From positions 14,526,744 to 14,590,743 of the forward strand of contig NC_060248.1 in the NCBI RefSeq assembly GCF_921293095.1: 64,000 bases of DNA, in the 5' to 3' direction. The DNA comes from Ischnura elegans (lineage: Eukaryota; Arthropoda; Insecta; Odonata; Coenagrionidae). The stretch's first letter is position 1. Each line of letters begins with the position of its first letter. Position numbers and translations under genes: made by a program. Below the pieces are notes generated by a model that was not told the DNA's origin, ran no database searches, and saw only the letters and a program-made list of their open reading frames with translations. Of the stretch, positions 24,201-32,534 are shown in pieces.

Positions 24201-26732
24201 CACATCACATGCATGAACTTGTTAACAAATGGCAATAATATGTACATTTCTCCAGTCATATGCCATGCTGATGAAAACATTTCTAGCCAAATCAAGAAGT
24301 GATACCTGATATAATTGCAGTTTTAAAAGTAGGTTTTTAAGTATTTTGTTAAGAATTATTTGGTTTAAGTTTATTTAGAATTTAGGAGAGGTGTTTGTAC
24401 ACATGGATACATACTTCAAGAGCCTTGCTCGTGGATTAGTGGGAAGCCTGAAAGACCCAGCCTCAGTTCCCAGGAGGTTAGTGGGCTTGCCTCATGGGCA
24501 CTCTGAAAATAAATGTGGAAAGTGGAACAGATGTGAAGAATATGTGTGGAATGGGATGTGGAAGCAGCGTGCAAGTTGGGCTGAACCGACTGGATAATTA
24601 TGTGTGCCAAGTCATGAGGATTAAAGGGAGGTTTGGTGCTATAAGAGAATGAGCTCCATGCATTCACGCCCATGGTAGGGAAGTAAGCATGAGAACCAAT
24701 AAGACAGTTCATTTTTGACATTGATGCATTCTAATTTCTTCCTTCCTTCATTTACACTGGGTATTTTCAAACACAGAAGCAGACAAAACCTTTCACGGGC
24801 TTCATGGGAAACGCATGCCAACTGCATACATAAACCTCCAATATCAAGCTTAATTTCTGTTAATTAGGCAAAAATACAAAAGAACTTTCAATGTTAGGCC
24901 TAGATCTACATAGCCTATAGGCCTATCCTATGTCAGAGCTGAAGATAGGATCAATATGTAAGAGTATATAAAAGGCTACTGAAGAGTCTGATCTGGAATG
25001 TTGCATTTTACATTGCGGTAGCATGGACAGCTAGGAAGGAAGACGAGAGAGGACTGGAAGCATCCAAGATATGGGTACGGAGAAGAATGGAGAAGGTGAA
25101 ATGGATGGAGAGGAGGAGGAACAAAGAAGTGCTGGACATTGTGGGTGAGGAGAGGCAGCTTCTAGGGACACAGAAAAGACGAAGTATGGACGAAGCAAGT
25201 ACTGAGTAAGGAGGGGATGTTGAAAACAGTGTTAGGGAAAAATGTTGGTTAAAAGAGGGAGAGCAAGAAAGAGAATAGGGTTTTCAGATAGGATAGAATG
25301 AAAGGGAGTAGGCCTCATTGTGTATATAAGAGGGTAGTCTATAAAGGGAGGGGATACTGCCAGAATACTTCATAGATACTCCATGGAAACCAACCTTAAT
25401 CAGTAGAATACTTCAATAATAAAAATACTATTTTGGAGTATCAAAAACTGGGTTAAGGGGAAAAATTTCTTGTCAAGAAACTGGTCTCAAATGATTTCAT
25501 TAGATTGACAGCAAAGAAATTCATACAGGAATGTGTTTACACAGCCTCCTCAAGAAGGACATTTTGAACCTTGGATATTCATTCATGTGACATGAGCGAG
25601 CAAAGTGGTAGTAATATATGTGTATGTATTACCCACGGACAAAATCTATACAAAATAAACTGATCACACTTTGTACATGCCTCTTGAATGTCATGATAAC
25701 ACAACATCATATGCAAGCAGGTCGTATGTATTTCGATCAAACTGGCCAGCATGCAAAGATGTCTGACAAATAGTAGACTTTGTCAGCAGGATATTAAATA
25801 ATAATGGTTCCACTTACTGTGATCCTAGCTATTGTGCTGACTCCCCTTCTCACAGGCACCGTCTTTGTTTTCTGATATGAGCCCTTGTCATCCTTGATCT
25901 CCACCGTGATGACTTCATCAGTCCTGGATAGACCGCCGTGGAGGGCAACAGCAGCAACATAATCAGAGTGAGGCCTCACCACGTTCGGAGCAATCACCGT
26001 AAGGACACTGGGGAGAAAGTTCACAACAACCAAACCATAAGCACATATGCATCACAGATTTAAACTCCTCAAATAGCTGAGCCCAGCAAGAGGAAGGGAA
26101 ATTTAAGTATACCGGGACTAGCCATGGTGATATCTCCAGGGAGTCACCTGCAATGCACAAATTGTGCAAAAAATCCACAGAGAAAATAATTCGCCTTGAC
26201 CAGGATTTGAACCTGGATCCCCCGATTTCCGGTCAAGCACTTTAGCCAGTTAAGCTACCGAGACGTCATTCTTCCCTGTGCTAATTTCCACAGGGAAGAA
26301 TGATTTGGATATTAGCACAGGGAAGAATGATGCCTCAGTTCATTTAAGATAATAAGAATAGAATATCACAAAAATCAAGTTTGGCGAGACATCCTCTAGG
26401 TGGTCTGGTAAGCATTTTGCTTGCCAATTGCATGCAGGTTCTGGTTGAAATGAATTTGAAATCTCAAGAACCCAGATTTAACATGTCAATTTTCAGATTG
26501 ACACTGAAGCGAGATGACAACCACCAGCAATGACTGGTGATAAAATAGCGTTATCATGCTCTCATAAAATATTCCTGTACCATAGGACACCTTAGAGTGT
26601 TACCTTTCCAAAAGGATGAACAAAAAATTACAAGAACCATATACTTTACCTCTGTTGTGCTCTGCAATGACAAATCCATAAGCTGCCAAGTATCAACACC
26701 GAGAGCCACCACAATGTCCTTGAACATCTCAT
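171..26732 (-). CDS. Thioester-containing protein (TEP/CD109-like, alpha-2-macroglobulin family), 3'-truncated by window edge
   Basis: Eighteen coding exons join in one frame: 26650-26732, 25818-26007, 23906-24133, 21935-22188, 18726-18884, 18327-18498, 14989-15171, 13674-13775, 12401-12667, 12002-12148, 11371-11502, 11236-11290, 9642-9840, 7977-8094, 5210-5393, 1878-2038, 1592-1730, 171-289. Together they are 2892 nt, or 964 residues. Order: signal peptide (1-26); macroglobulin domains with [12 protein letters not shown] (129-140), VADYILPKF (219-227) and [11 protein letters not shown] (282-292); GVDEEV (579-584); a Ser/Gly/Pro-rich bait region (about 596-705); SMTSWV (738-743); thioester GCGEQ (944-948). 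Family members are secreted or GPI-anchored and bind microbes or proteases covalently through the thioester. The Cys is intact, so a thioester-less Mcr-type protein is excluded. TEP and CD109 subtypes cannot be separated without the missing C-terminus. Family assignment is firm; the precise orthologue is not. Confidence 0.93.
480..1095 (+). pseudogene. Decayed non-LTR retrotransposon 3' end (family A)
   Basis: Broken frames on the plus strand still read as the C-terminal part of a non-LTR reverse transcriptase: a [16 protein letters not shown] stretch, LYGAETW, then RRLEGFKM and MEVKWTER. The end (cagaatacttcttaagtacttcatgg, then tagaatacttta) is shared with copies at 24940, 60225 and 63390. 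Confidence 0.7.
1592..1730 (-). CDS. TEP exon: PEGE motif and CUB/TED boundary
   Basis: It encodes residues 879-925. It starts PEGET, the VxPEGxP boundary motif, and continues with FFVDLR and [12 protein letters not shown], matching the LP-NVVPGSE strand. Acceptor tatctctgtag, donor gtgagt. Confidence 0.92.
1878..2038 (-). CDS. TEP exon: end of MG7
   Basis: It encodes residues 825-878. [20 protein letters not shown] and [11 protein letters not shown] match the V-P-S-VSF-I-P-LGEI-I-V block. It ends RRLLVK. Acceptor cctgaacag, donor gtaaat. Confidence 0.92.
2434..3996 (+). mobile_element. hAT-type non-autonomous element, copy 1
   Basis: A perfect 8-bp target-site duplication, ataaaaac (2426-2433 and 3997-4004), flanks the element. 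Ends are inverted: TATAGATGTGCGAATAG at the left and the complement of TAGAGATGGGTTGAATAG at the right. Subterminal tcgaatattcgaatacctcgaat-type repeats follow. An 8-bp duplication with TAGAGATG ends is the hAT pattern. The longest ORF (2743-3069) is not a recognisable transposase. The element fills half of a TEP intron. Confidence 0.85.
5210..5393 (-). CDS. TEP exon: MG7 N-terminal part
   Basis: It encodes residues 764-825. [21 protein letters not shown] corresponds to the PFFVxLxLPYSVVRGE block of MG7. Donor gtgagt; ends in phase 1. Confidence 0.92.
6169..6749. mobile_element. pogo/Tigger-type MITE, copy 1
   Basis: Inverted ends CAGTGGAACCTCGTTAAAGCGA and cgaggtttcactg are flanked by TA on both sides, as in Tc1-mariner/pogo elements. 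The length is 581 bp. A second copy lies at 51791-52477. Confidence 0.82.
7359..7672. repeat. Foldback element with 74-bp arms
   Basis: The arm 7359-7432 (taggttgcattttcc to ccagcaggc) is repeated in inverse, nearly perfectly, at 7599-7672. The loop is about 166 bp. Minus-strand ORFs here are shadows. Confidence 0.85.
7721..7819. repeat. Short hairpin with 45-bp arms
   Basis: 7721-7765 is the inverted complement of 7775-7819 with few mismatches and a 9-bp loop. It starts 48 bp after the preceding foldback element. Confidence 0.85.
7977..8094 (-). CDS. TEP exon: A2M signature (SMTSWV)
   Basis: It encodes residues 724-763. [21 protein letters not shown] matches the near-universal VPDTITTW block of the family, followed by S-GIGL. 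Acceptor ttttgctactgcag, donor gtttgt. Confidence 0.93.
9642..9840 (-). CDS. TEP exon: bait region to post-bait strand
   Basis: It encodes residues 658-724. It is Gly/Pro/Ser-rich and ends [13 protein letters not shown], matching the family's F-ETWLW block that precedes the DxxTxW motif. The donor gttagt is weaker than its neighbours. Confidence 0.88.
11040..11202. mobile_element. Short C-run MITE, copy 1
   Basis: The ends ccgtatttctccgaatatagtccc and the degenerate inverse (ggggacttcattcagacatataagg) are flanked by TA. There is a run of about 14 C near the left end and a G run near the right. A second copy lies at 52480-52642. It is a Tc1-mariner-like TA-site MITE. Confidence 0.75.
11236..11290 (-). 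CDS. TEP microexon (55 bp) in bait region
   Basis: It encodes residues 640-658 ([18 protein letters not shown]). It has a clean acceptor tttccttgcag and donor gtgagt. It joins the upstream exon in phase 0 and the downstream exon in phase 1, completing an Ala codon. It lies 32 bp downstream in the + direction from the end of a 163-bp MITE (11040-11202). Confidence 0.82.
11371..11502 (-). CDS. TEP exon: bait region, Ser-rich, frame-neutral
   Basis: It encodes residues 596-639 and is rich in Ser, Gly and acidic residues ([26 protein letters not shown]). This is the hypervariable, protease-exposed bait segment. It is 132 bp and phase 0-0, so inclusion or skipping leaves the frame unchanged. Acceptor ttttttttccag, donor gtgagt. 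Confidence 0.85.
12002..12148 (-). CDS. TEP exon: MG6 with GVD motif
   Basis: It encodes residues 547-595. SRPGSEVTM and [17 protein letters not shown] correspond to the conserved PGxxVxL and GVDxSVxLL-GNDLS blocks just before the bait region. Donor gtaagt; phase 0-0. Confidence 0.93.
12401..12667 (-). CDS. TEP exon: MG5, start of the A2M_N_2 region
   Basis: It encodes residues 458-546. The strands [20 protein letters not shown] and [20 protein letters not shown] fit the start of the bait-containing A2M_N_2 domain. The exon is clearly richer in G+C than the flanking introns. Donor gtaagc; phase 0-0. Confidence 0.92.
13674..13775 (-). CDS. TEP exon: MG4 to MG5 linker (34 codons)
   Basis: It encodes residues 424-457, [10 protein letters not shown] to KLKTREPK. 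It is bounded by acceptor gtctttgtag and donor gtaggc. Phase 0-0, so skipping it would keep the frame. Confidence 0.85.
14989..15171 (-). CDS. TEP exon: MG4
   Basis: It encodes residues 363-423, from [13 protein letters not shown] to [12 protein letters not shown]. Phase 0-0, 61 codons, acceptor cttgttttccag, donor gtaagg. Confidence 0.88.
15511..16409. mobile_element. pogo-type MITE with CAGGCGGTCC ends
   Basis: The ends caggcggtcc and ggaccgcctg are perfect inverses flanked by TA. Subterminal gtacgaaagtcga repeats recur near both ends. The length is 899 bp and no transposase remains. Confidence 0.82.
17484..18095. mobile_element. pogo/Tigger-type MITE with cagtagattccg ends
   Basis: The ends cagtagattccggttaattggg and cggaatctactg are flanked by TA. 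Internal repeats such as ccccaattaagcggct recur at both ends. The length is 612 bp, within a TEP intron. Confidence 0.82.
18327..18498 (-). CDS. TEP exon: MG3 to MG4
   Basis: It encodes residues 305-362. It holds [17 protein letters not shown], the V-E-LTGxxxxAT motif, and ends with the family-typical YQPGLKF turn that opens MG4. The acceptor is attatattttag and the donor gtaatt. Confidence 0.9.
18726..18884 (-). CDS. TEP exon: MG3
   Basis: It encodes residues 252-305. [13 protein letters not shown] and [16 protein letters not shown] match the MG3 block (Y-G-KPVKG and PIDG) of TEP and CD109 proteins. Donor gtaagg; the split Gly joins the next exon as EFGISDD. Confidence 0.92.
19602..19994. 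repeat. Foldback element with 120-bp near-identical arms
   Basis: 19602-19721 and 19875-19994 are inverted copies with very few mismatches. Both arms contain gcacttttggtataacagtt or its inverse. The 153-bp loop is rich in C on the plus strand. It lies in a TEP intron. Confidence 0.88.
20155..21177. mobile_element. pogo-type element, truncated copy 1 (inverted relative to copy 2)
   Basis: Its right end ttaacgagagtctata is the inverse of the left end of the element at 40149. Long internal stretches match that copy in reverse orientation, for example the reverse of gattgaaga-acgagaaattttgacaa. The left end is degraded, so 20155 is approximate. Confidence 0.65.
21290..21387 (+). repeat. RTE-like retrotransposon 3' tail remnant
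   Basis: The segment agagtggagagctgcatcaaaccaatcccagaactgatgactgata has the look of the 3' ends of RTE-like non-LTR elements. It also resembles the tail at 37797-37883. Confidence 0.45.
21935..22188 (-). CDS. TEP exon: MG2 to MG3
   Basis: It encodes residues 168-252. It carries the [10 protein letters not shown] strand, a GEWSI element and VADYILPKF, the conserved VxEYVLPxFEV block. It also holds Cys186, the only Cys visible in the mature part apart from the thioester Cys. Acceptor cctttttcag, donor gtgagt. Confidence 0.92.
22531..22727. repeat. Hairpin with 77-bp arms
   Basis: 22531-22607 and 22651-22727 are near-perfect inverted complements around a 43-bp loop. The arms include aagtttactcgactgagaccgag or its near inverse. 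Confidence 0.88.
23906..24133 (-). CDS. TEP exon: end of MG1, start of MG2
   Basis: It encodes residues 92-167. [15 protein letters not shown] with [12 protein letters not shown] matches the highly conserved FIQTDKPxYKPGxxVxFRxLxLD block of macroglobulins. Donor gtaagt; phase 0-0. Confidence 0.92.
24940..25425 (+). pseudogene. Decayed non-LTR retrotransposon 3' end (family A)
   Basis: It reads in broken frames as [23 protein letters not shown] and VKWMERRRN, the reverse-transcriptase C-terminal region, and ends with the family A tail (gccagaatacttcatagatactccatgg, then agtagaatacttcaataat). Confidence 0.7.
25818..26007 (-). CDS. TEP exon: MG1 N-terminal part
   Basis: It encodes residues 28-91, starting [13 protein letters not shown], the family's usual mature N-terminus (YTVVAP-RPG-like). 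The acceptor is ttctccccag and the donor gtaagt. It ends in phase 0. Confidence 0.88.
26192..26264 (-). tRNA. tRNA-like sequence, probably a pseudogene or SINE head
   Basis: On the minus strand 73 nt fold as a cloverleaf. The acceptor stem GTCTCGG/TCAAGGC has one mismatch and the D stem is GCTT/AAGT. The anticodon stem is CTTGA/TCGGG and the T stem CCAGG/CCTGG is perfect, with a TTCAAAT loop. The anticodon loop CCGGAAA would read GGA, but position 33 is C instead of U and there is no long variable arm, so a working Ser tRNA is unlikely. It lies in the first coding intron of TEP. Confidence 0.5.
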
Positions 26733-26739
26733 TTTAGAC
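26650..26739 (-). CDS. TEP exon with start codon and signal peptide
   Basis: The ATG is at 26732-26730. The first 27 residues have a basic start (MRCSR), a hydrophobic core ([15 protein letters not shown]) and a small-residue end (CRAQQ), which is a classic secretory signal. The donor is gtaaag. An acceptor-like tttcttgataattag lies 7 nt upstream of the ATG (exon edge 26739), which implies at least one 5' non-coding exon. The exon ends in phase 2, and the split Ser joins the next exon as SVLTVIAPN, the expected start of MG1. Confidence 0.85.
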
Positions 26740-27142
26740 CTAATTATCAAGAAAGGATGAGAGCATTACCCACTGCCATAAAAACAAAAAACAATAGCAA
26801 CAATAATCTTGCAAATAGATCATAGCGCCAGATAAGCTGACAAACGAAGAAAAATGTTGTTTCCACAAAGTACGACCATTCAATTCTGCCAATAGATAAA
26901 CCCAGACCGATTTAACCCAATGTGCTCCGCATTAAGAACCCCAAAGAACCTATCGTAACGGCTGTGGAAATCACCCTCATAATATCATGTGCGGAATAAG
27001 ACCTGTGACTTGACTGTATTCTTTAAAATACACTTATACGCTGTTTTACCCCTACACTAAATTTTCACAGAGGCGCAAAAGTAAAACAATGATAATGAAA
27101 TAATCACCACTAACGATTAATATTATTATTTCAATCCTTTAC

Positions 27143-27230
27143 CTTGAGCAGGTGTTGGCTTAGTGCTACCGAACTTGAAACCAAAGGTCACAACTTAAAT
27201 AACACTTGCAATTTCACACGGGTTTAAAAC
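27143..27230 (-). other. Possible 5' non-coding exon of the TEP gene
   Basis: A donor-like CTCAAG|gtaaag sits at 27142 on the minus strand, about 400 bp upstream of the acceptor at 26739. A leader spliced from here would fit, but the upstream boundary is unknown and 27230 is nominal. A 101-codon minus-strand ORF (27224-27529) lies just upstream and resembles no family I know. Confidence 0.3.
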
Positions 27231-27529
27231 TCATAATTTGTTGATTTCGGCAGTCGCTCAGTAGACAGGAACAAAAGCACCAAAAAATCCACTGTTTGTG
27301 AATCCTCGTTGAACAACTCTATCGGAATGAAGTAAGATGTCCGCTGCGATGAACTTGAGTGGGCGTAGCGTAAAGAGGTGGGCGTACCAACTGCGACCTC
27401 CAAGTCAGCCAAGTATGGAGTGCTCAATGAAAGCGAAATTTCAACATTCTTCGAATTCCAATTTCTGAGAAAGCACTCTATGATATCAGGCGACGACGTG
27501 ACGGCTATATCAATACACTTATGAAGCAA

Positions 27530-28435
27530 TTGTTTTCAGTGAAAATCGGTCAGTCTCCGTGTTATGAGAGTAATCCATATTTGGCTCGAGCCACCGAGCC
27601 GTAAGCTATTTTCTACAATCTAAGGTCGTTGATGACAGCCTCAAGGTGATGATTTTTTTATTTTTGAACACACTCAACGCTCAGCATTCATAGGAGGACA
27701 ACGGAGAGCATGAGTGAAGATCCGGTGGGTAGTAATAGGTGGTGAGTAATTTTGGTAAGGGTAATTCCGTTAATGAGGAAGTGAGTGGAATGCACTAATC
27801 GTAGGGTTTAACATATTACGAATCAATCGCGCCAAACTCCAAAGCTGTCGTTTCAGTTGTAAAAACGGTAGAAATCAAAGATTAGGTTGAAGTTGGAAGA
27901 GAGATTTTAACGGCCGAGCGTACCACCTGTTAAAATGTTTTAACGGCCTCTGGCGCCTCGCTTGACCGAACCGAAATTCACTGAATATGTATCAAGCCAA
28001 TCATTACCGAAGAATTGGTGTAGTATCTTCGAAGCGCCCACGTCATTAGTCGGTTTTCGCTGATGATCGGCGAACTTATAAAATGCCTACGCATAGAAAA
28101 GTGAAAAATTAAGGAATGTTAATCTCGTGCGTTTTTAATATTTTTCCCCTCGACACATGTACTCCTAATGTTTTCAATTCCTATAAGCATATATATAAGC
28201 CGCCCCCTCAATTCTGGGATGTTTTCGTCGTAGGGGAAAGTCGTCATCGGATAATGGCGTGAGCAATGCGAGAAGAAATATGAAAGGTGAGAAGACTGGA
28301 TGAATCATTCTTTCGGTCTACATCCCACCAGATTGCCTCTAGCAAGTGTGATCCCTCTTACAATGACCAAATTAGAATTGAGTAATTCGAGGAGTTTAAC
28401 CAGCATATCAGTGTGAGTTAAGGGTGCCCACGGAG
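27530..28435. other. Upstream flank of the TEP gene, no gene seen
   Basis: This looks like single-copy sequence with somewhat more CpG than the introns, consistent with promoter and distal upstream DNA. I saw no coding pattern, no TATA box with a clear start site, and no clean NF-kB (GGGRNNYYCC) site. Confidence 0.35.
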
Positions 28436-28439
28436 GAAG

Positions 28440-28562
28440 GTAAGTCAAAATGACATCACTTTGACCTCAGAATGACCCAAGAAAAGTCACTATTCGGTCA
28501 TGACTGTGAAGGTGACTTTTTGTGGGTCATTCTGATATCAAAGTGACGTCATTTTGACTTTG
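28440..28562. repeat. Imperfect palindrome
   Basis: The stretch gtcaaaatgacatcactttgacctcagaatgaccca is mirrored by tgggtcattctgatatcaaagtgacgtcattttgac. The repeats are about 50 bp around a short centre. It lies upstream of the TEP gene. Confidence 0.7.
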
Positions 28563-29140
28563 AAGTCATTTTTACTAGTTTTCACTGAAAGTGAGAACCT
28601 GTAAAAAAAATTGTCAAATATTGTCTACGATACTCACTCTCTCATCTGCATTTCAACCTGAAGGTTGGTTTGGAAAGGTGAGGGTAGAGCTTACCCCTAA
28701 CACTTCAAACAACCAGGTATGGGAATATCACACATTAAGGATAAGTTCTACTGATGATAATTAATTTTGGGGAGCCCTAAGCTTCACCCCAGATTTGAAC
28801 CCCTAGGACCCATGTTGGGAGGAAATTAAGATGACCAAAAATAATTAACATCTAATACACAACGGTGCTATTTCATAACCAATATTGGCGAAGAGGGATT
28901 AAAGGGCATAACAAAGCCTACCAATTAATATTCCACCTTCATAGCTGTTCCAATTCCAACTTGTAGAGCCCAAAAAATAATAATCTTACTGATTTTCAAA
29001 AAGGCACCACCCATTTTCATTATTCATATTCTCTTCCTCCCCATTCCTTTCTTACTCAACATCCTTAACCCTTTCCTCATGGTAAACAGAATCCTATCCC
29101 CACTTGGACTCACTCCACCCATATAAGTTTCTGCCTTCTC

Positions 29141-29908
29141 TTAACCCTTTCGCTGCCGTTCAATCTCCGAAAACCTTCTCCTCACATGCGGCGAAAATGT
29201 TAAAATGCGTTTCCTGGGCCCATGGAGCAGGTACTTCCAGGATGGGTGTGGTACACCCTCCGAAGGGTCACTAATCCACGGCCCTTTCCTCGACGAACTC
29301 ACCCACGCAGGACCGTCTCATCGGCCCTACCAGCGGGGGCCCTACCTCCCGAAAAGTGACCGCTCTGACTGCATTTTGAAAATCAACCAATCAATCCTAT
29401 CATCACAATATGATTGTTCTCATCGCTCTCTTGCCAATCAAGCAATCAAGTACGTCTTTGAACCGTGTCTCTGCGATAAAAAATAACGATTTCGTTAACT
29501 TTGCAACAAAACGTGACTGCGGACCACCGGAAAACGGCCATTGGCCATTATATCAAAGTTAACAAAATCGTTATTTTTCATCGCAAAAAAACGGTTCAAA
29601 GACGTACTTGATTGCTTGATTGGCAGGAGTGCGATGAAAACAATCATTTTTTGATGATCGGATTGATTGATTGATATTCACATTTCAGTCAGAGCGATCA
29701 GTTTTCCGGAGGTAGGGCCCCCGCTGGTAGGGCCGATGAGACGGTCCTGCGTGGGTGAATTCGTCGAGGAAAGGGTCGCGGATTAGTGGGTCTCTTCGAA
29801 GTGCTTCGGTGAAAGTGCTGAATGCATGGCAGGGAGGAAGAAAAAGTACGTCCACCGCAGTCTGCCGTGCAGACGTACTAGGTACGTCCACAGCAGTGAA
29901 AGGGTTAA
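29141..29908. mobile_element. Large foldback with TTAA ends (piggyBac-like MITE)
   Basis: TTAA bounds both ends (29141-29144 and 29905-29908). Adjacent inverted ends are CCCTTTCGCTG and CAGTGAAAGGG. Almost the entire 768 bp is a palindrome centred near 29525: the segments at about 29270-29370 and 29680-29780 (cgcaggaccgtctcatcggccc and its inverse) pair, as do 29395-29510 and 29550-29670. TTAA target and CCC-type ends are the piggyBac signature. ORFs inside are repeat shadows. Confidence 0.75.
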
Positions 29909-29909
29909 A

Positions 29910-31455
29910 ATCTTGTGTAAGTTTTCTCTCCAACCATCTGCCTGCCTCTTCATTGTTCCTTTTTCTATCCATTCATTTTACTCTCCCCATTCTTCTTCAA
30001 AAGAGTATGATAGGATATTATTTTAGATGATATTACTATTTTCTAAAATATGTTATGCCTCCAGACTTTTCTCATCCTCCTTGATTGGTGTCTACATTTC
30101 CCCACTGTCAAGTGCAATGCTCCAGATCAGCCTCTTCTCAAGCATCTTATTTACTCCAAATCAATCATTGCTAATTGCATCTCTATGCTAATTCAATTAA
30201 TTTCCTCTTCTCTTACTACTCCATCCGTCTCTCTCTAGGGTGCTGCCCAAATACATGACCTTTTTCTCTGGCTCAAGTTTTAACATTTACCTGTGTCTGC
30301 AACCATTTTATGCGCAAATATACACCATTATTCGTGAACCTCTCTATTTCATGCATCACTCCCACACAATAACACCTGCTTCTAACTCAATCAATACTTC
30401 CCTCAAACTTCCTCAAAGCTTGCCCATACTGGAGCTCTGTCAGCAATCCTTACGTATGCAGCCACGAGCAGATTATCAATGATTTGCCCCCGTCTCCAAG
30501 AATACCAATTTTCTTTTCAGAATACCTATTGACCATAGTTCATTTCATCAAATCATAATTCAAATTCCTTGTCACAAGTACACATTTTCTGATTAAATAC
30601 AAAATTCTTTTTTTAATAGGATCCTCATTATAGCTTTTGCATCTTGGGTGGTTTTTCTCTTCCTACATTACACATGATCGTGATCCACGATAAAAATTGA
30701 CCTATGCACTTAAAATCATTGTCGATGGATGAAGTTCCAAGCACTAATTCTGCATGTCAGGCTGCTAAATCCAGATTTGGAAGTCAGTTTATCTCACGGT
30801 TAATTTGCAAAATAATCATCATGTCTTAGTAATTTTACGCTGAGGTAGATTTGATGCAAAGGATTAAAATTAAATTTACAGGTTATTTTACATCTCTGAC
30901 ATAATGAATTTAAATTAAAGGCTGGGATCTCAGGGATACAATTTCACTCACACTTGCCAATTTTAAGAGTAACAGAGGAAGATACCAGTTTAGCTAGTAT
31001 GACTTGGTGTTTCCATTATACTTACCTTGTTTCCATTTTGGATGATTTTTACAAGATAACTTTTTGCTTTACTTTCGCAAGTAGATGGCTGCTAATTTTT
31101 TATATCTTTTTTGGAAACCATAAGTAATCTGCCATATTCTTATGATTACGATTCTCAGTATTTAGATTCTTTAGGCTTTTACATATTCTATTTTTATTGA
31201 TACATGCTATTCATCTGATCAACAACTACCACCCAAAACATGTGGTGGAAAATTACTAACATCGGCAGTTCCTCAAAATCTTTCCCCGAAAAATCTATAA
31301 GCTTCTTAGTAAACACCAATCAACCTTTGAAAAACCCTCAATATATACTGCAAAAGACAAAAGAATACACAGTGGAAAATTGCAAACACACTACTTAACA
31401 CAATCCAGGTTTCTTGATTCTCATGGCAATTTCAATGAGGTTCATGGTACATTCG
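29910..31455. other. Intergenic stretch without recognisable content
   Basis: It is AT-rich. Small plus-strand ORFs at 30050-30482 have no family resemblance and no splice pattern linking them. Nothing could be assigned. Confidence 0.4.
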
Positions 31456-32534
31456 TAGGGATGTGTGAATACTCGAAAATCTGAGTCAAGTCGAGTAGTT
31501 GATACTCAACTCAAGTGTTTCGAGTTGCATTACGAATGTCGAGTCGAGTAGTTAACACATTGTGGTCCGTTCACGTAAAATTACGTGTTTCCTCATCCAG
31601 CGGTAGTGGTCCGATCACGTATTTTTACGTGTTTTTGTATTATGATTTGTCACTCCCCTCTTAGGAATTACTTTGCACTGTTTGACCAAGTTATTGTTCC
31701 TGCATAGAATAAATAAAAACATATGCATTCAAAATTTATGGTCATAACAAAAACGTGTTTATGTGTATGCCAAAAAAATGCCTAAGTTCTCGAGTTGTGT
31801 GAGTTTAATGGTATACTAGTAGCTTCTGGGTAAAAATTTTAAAAATGGCCGGCCTCCGGGGCTAGTCAAATGCAAAGGGCATCAGACCAAGAAGTGTTAA
31901 GGTTACAGAGCTGTCGAGGCCTACAAGTTCCAAAATTTGCCAACTGAAAGCGCTATCTTTCATGCACAATGATATCGTTATTAAAGTCCATACGTCATTC
32001 TAATGCCTTGGTCTGGGATTTTCAGCATGCTGTATATGTAGCAGTCAACCACAATAGTCGTCGACAGGGGCTACAAATATCTTCTCGTCAGCCGTGGGCG
32101 GCGGCCTACCGTCTTCCGACCCGGCTGCGTATTCGGAGTAATCTGAGTGGACCACTGCATTGCTCATACTTTCTAACGCGGTACGTTTGTGCCATACCTT
32201 ACTTTCTTAATTCAAACACCGAGAGAATGGGGAAATTTTTATTAAGATTACTGAAATAAATAAAAATGTGTAACTTTAAGGTTTTGGCGGACAATGCCGG
32301 TTTTTCCCTATTTTGACACAATTACCAACAACATCCCTCATGATAATTTTCTTTTTATATTAAGCTAAGGATTCAGTCTAGAAAATTCACATGGGGATCA
32401 GAAAAATGAGAATATGTTGGGGAATGCATTGCTGTATAGCCTGTCCCAGAAATTACCATAGTAGGCTCGACTAGATACTCACAAGCAGTTTTCAACTCGA
32501 CTTGAGATCAAAAAGAGCTACTCGCACATCCCCA
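31456..32534. mobile_element. hAT-like element with subterminal gtcgagtagt repeats
   Basis: The ends tagggatgtgtgaatactcg and ctactcgcacatcccca are inverted. Flanks tacattcg and gacatttg are a degraded 8-bp duplication (6 of 8 match). The end sequence resembles, but is distinct from, the family at 2434 and 41538. Confidence 0.6.
31552..31900. mobile_element. TTAA-flanked MITE nested in the hAT-like element
   Basis: TTAA stands at 31552-31555 and 31897-31900. The inner ends CACATTGTGGTCC and the inverse of the right end (CACTTCTTGGTCT) agree at 9 of 13 bases. Internal cacgtaaaattacgtg palindromes are present. A piggyBac-like origin is inferred. Confidence 0.4.

Noticed and set aside
27224-27529. 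Minus-strand ORF of 101 codons just upstream of the TEP gene
   Set aside because: It has no recognisable domain, and the well-supported signal-peptide exon starts independently at 26732. It is more likely leader or promoter DNA.
28228-28237. ggggaaagtc as an NF-kB/Rel site in the TEP upstream region
   Set aside because: It does not fit GGGRNNYYCC at the 3' half, and a single near-match in about a kilobase is expected by chance.
29205-29972. ORFs of 93 and 95 codons sharing a GPSHRPYQRGPYL peptide on opposite strands
   Set aside because: The shared peptide arises because both lie in the arms of the 29141-29908 palindrome.
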